Positions 62,410 through 64,000 of a stretch of 64,000 bases of DNA are shown here, in pieces. The position numbers and the translations under genes were made by a program. Location of the stretch: contig NZ_PJJO01000051.1 of the NCBI RefSeq assembly GCF_002929535.1, positions 1 to 64,000 on the forward strand. Reading direction: 5' to 3'. This DNA is from Cryobacterium sp. Y11. Lineage in GTDB: Bacteria > Actinomycetota > Actinomycetes > Actinomycetales > Microbacteriaceae. Each line of letters begins with the position of its first letter. Position 1 is the stretch's first letter. The notes below the pieces were generated by a model. It did no database searches. It was given only the letters and a program-made list of their open reading frames with translations, and was not told where the DNA came from.

Positions 62410-63865
62410 TATCGACAACCCCAACGACGACGCGCCCGTTGACGACGCTGCTGACTGGAAGAACATCACCGGTCGCGGCGATGATGACGAGCCGATGAAC
62501 CAGCCGGCCCCGCTCGATGCTTTTCGGGAAGCCGGCGATGCCGTCTTCGCCGAACTATTGCTGCGGGTCGGGGAGGCCCAGCCGCAACCGCGACTGGCGC
62601 CGACCCGCCGCGTTCTGGATTATCTCGGCGACCCGCAGACCTCGTATCCGATCATTCACATAGCCGGGACCAACGGCAAGACCAGCACGAGCCGCATTGT
62701 CGAGAGCATTGTGCGCGCGTACGGTCTGCGCACCGGCCTGTTGACCAGCCCGCACCTGGTGCGGCTCAACGAGCGCATTGTCGTTGACGGCGAACCGATC
62801 AGTGATCAGATTCTCGCCGCCAACTGGGCCGACATTCAGCCCTACCTGCAGATCGTCGACACGGAGCTCGAAACCGCCGGCGAGGTACCGCTGACCTTTT
62901 TCGAGGCGCTCACCGTGCTCGCGTTCGCATGCTTTGCCGACGCACCGGTGGACGTTGCCGTGATCGAGGTCGGGATGGGCGGAGAGTGGGATTCCACCAA
63001 CGTCGCCGACGGACAGGTGGCCGTGTTCACCCCGATTGCCCTCGATCACACGCTGCGCCTCGGCAACACCGTCGCCGAGATCGCCCGCACCAAAAGCGGC
63101 ATCATCAAGCCGGCGGCATCCGTTGTTTCAGCGGCGCAGAGCCCGGATGTGCAGGCCGAACTCGATCGTGCAGCAGAACTGACCGAATCGAAACTGGTGC
63201 GTGAGAACGACGGTTTCGAGCTTGTCTCCAGCACCGTTGCCGTGGGTGGGCAGGTTATCTCGGTGCGCGGTCTCGCCGGTACATACAACGAACTGTTTCT
63301 GCCGCTCTACGGTACCCACCAGGCGCATAACGCGGCCCTGGCCATCGCGGCCGTCGAATCGTTTCTCGGTGCGGGGAGCCAGGCCCTGGTTGGCGACCTG
63401 CTCGCCGAAGGCCTCGCCACGGCGACGTCTCCCGGTCGACTGCAGCTCATCGGCATCGAACCGACCGTGCTCGTGGACGCCGCGCACAACCCGCACGGGG
63501 CAACGGCCCTCGCCGCAGCCCTCGAGGCCTACTTTGACTTCGACGAAATCGCCGTTGTCGTGGGAATTCTCGCCGACAAAGACGCTGCGGGCATCGTTGC
63601 CGCCCTCGCGCCCCAGGTCGACCGGTTCTACGTCACCGAGCCGCACTCCGAGCGGGCCACACGCATGGACGACCTCGCCGACAGCATCGCCGCGTGGACC
63701 AGCGACGAGGTCACCTTCCGCTTCGACGATCTGGCCGGTGCCCTCGAGAGCGCCCGCGAATGGGCCGGCGAGGCGCCCAAGCGCGCCGTGCTGGTCACTG
63801 GCTCGATCGTGCTCGTCGGCGAAGCGATCACCCTCGCTGCCGCCGGTGAGTGGATGGAGAAGTGA
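62402..63865 (+). CDS. folC: Bifunctional folylpolyglutamate/dihydrofolate synthase
   Basis: 487 residues from the TTG at 62402, which follows GGAG by six bases and overlaps the ileS stop; an ATG at 62390 lacks a ribosome site. The Mur-ligase-type P-loop is [17 protein letters not shown]; other motifs are [37 protein letters not shown] and [14 protein letters not shown]. It adds glutamates to folates (and may make dihydrofolate). An acidic, disordered 45-residue N-terminus precedes the enzyme. The next gene starts at its stop codon. Confidence 0.95.
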   Translation: MSDIDNPNDDAPVDDAADWKNITGRGDDDEPMNQPAPLDAFREAGDAVFAELLLRVGEAQPQPRLAPTRRVLDYLGDPQTSYPIIHIAGTNGKTSTSRIVESIVRAYGLRTGLLTSPHLVRLNERIVVDGEPISDQILAANWADIQPYLQIVDTELETAGEVPLTFFEALTVLAFACFADAPVDVAVIEVGMGGEWDSTNVADGQVAVFTPIALDHTLRLGNTVAEIARTKSGIIKPAASVVSAAQSPDVQAELDRAAELTESKLVRENDGFELVSSTVAVGGQVISVRGLAGTYNELFLPLYGTHQAHNAALAIAAVESFLGAGSQALVGDLLAEGLATATSPGRLQLIGIEPTVLVDAAHNPHGATALAAALEAYFDFDEIAVVVGILADKDAAGIVAALAPQVDRFYVTEPHSERATRMDDLADSIAAWTSDEVTFRFDDLAGALESAREWAGEAPKRAVLVTGSIVLVGEAITLAAAGEWMEK

Positions 63866-64000
63866 TGAGGCCGCGCTCGGTCACACGCTCCCTCGCCACG
63901 ATCCTGCTCGGGTTCGAAACGATCGTCGTCTTTCTGGGCGCAGTGGTCACCCTGGGCCTCGTGTCCGTTTCCACCGAACCGACATCGGTCTCGCCGCTCT
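63865..64000 (+). CDS. DUF4233 membrane protein, cut by the window end
   Basis: Starts with an ATG overlapping the folC TGA by one base. The visible 45 residues are basic and then hydrophobic (RSLATILLGFETIVVFLGAV, then VTLGLVSV), the first TM of the small DUF4233 proteins that follow folC in many actinobacteria. The rest lies outside the window. Confidence 0.8.
   Translation, partial: MRPRSVTRSLATILLGFETIVVFLGAVVTLGLVSVSTEPTSVSPL

Noticed and set aside
60379-62469. 696-codon minus frame antisense to ileS
   Set aside because: Explained by codon bias on the opposite strand of a well-supported synthetase gene.

Overview
The window is GC-rich actinobacterial DNA and looks like a member of the Microbacteriaceae. 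The basis is the tig-clpP1-clpP2-clpX order, an actinobacterial ileS leader with an ultrashort Stem I T-box, the ileS-folC-DUF4233 cluster, a mycothiol-type DsbA-like oxidoreductase, Gram-positive tad pilus genes without a secretin, and frequent GTG/TTG starts. The genus cannot be fixed from the sequence alone.

Bases 1 to about 9,000 are accessory DNA in visible decay. They hold a GNAT-ABM fusion, a GNAT gene, a RimJ-like acetyltransferase pseudogene, a broken AbiE locus that keeps its operator-like palindrome, a PadR gene with two remnant membrane proteins, an LD-carboxypeptidase without its N-terminus, a membrane-protein/GntR pair, an alkyladenine DNA glycosylase and a dead YefM-YoeB pair. 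Bases 9,100-16,900 carry an FtsX-type ABC exporter with its ATPase and PadR regulator, another broken toxin-antitoxin pair, a PadR scrap and a flavin oxidoreductase operon facing a MarR regulator.

Bases 17,000-32,850 are mostly stable metabolic and stress genes: a GNAT, truncated hemoglobin, MscS channel, aminopeptidase N, an unusual SDR, an MHS-type transporter, then a forward run of DsbA-like oxidoreductase, rpiB, Nei-like glycosylase, amidohydrolase and multicopper oxidase. Bases 32,996-39,758 are a compact tad/Flp pilus operon (flp, tadE, tadG, cpaB, cpaE, cpaF, tadB, tadC) that ends in a strong terminator next to tRNA-Gly. tRNA-Pro and the protein-quality operon tig, clpP1, clpP2, clpX follow.

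From 44,630 most genes point left: an M3 metallopeptidase, a second membrane-protein/GntR pair with paired operators, a 1.2-kb decayed toxin-antitoxin segment bracketed by a 92-bp direct repeat, a small acidic protein, a GNAT, valS, and a peptide ABC operon with a divergent TetR regulator. The right end is the T-box leader, ileS, folC and the start of a DUF4233 gene.

I see no CRISPR array, transposase, integrase, rRNA gene or intact prophage. No clearly new multi-gene system was found. The most notable points are the ultrashort T-box on a HYGH-type IleRS gene, four unrelated toxin-antitoxin loci all inactivated, the repeat-bracketed insertion near valS, a short motif that looks over-represented except in the accessory and tad regions, and several palindromic operators.
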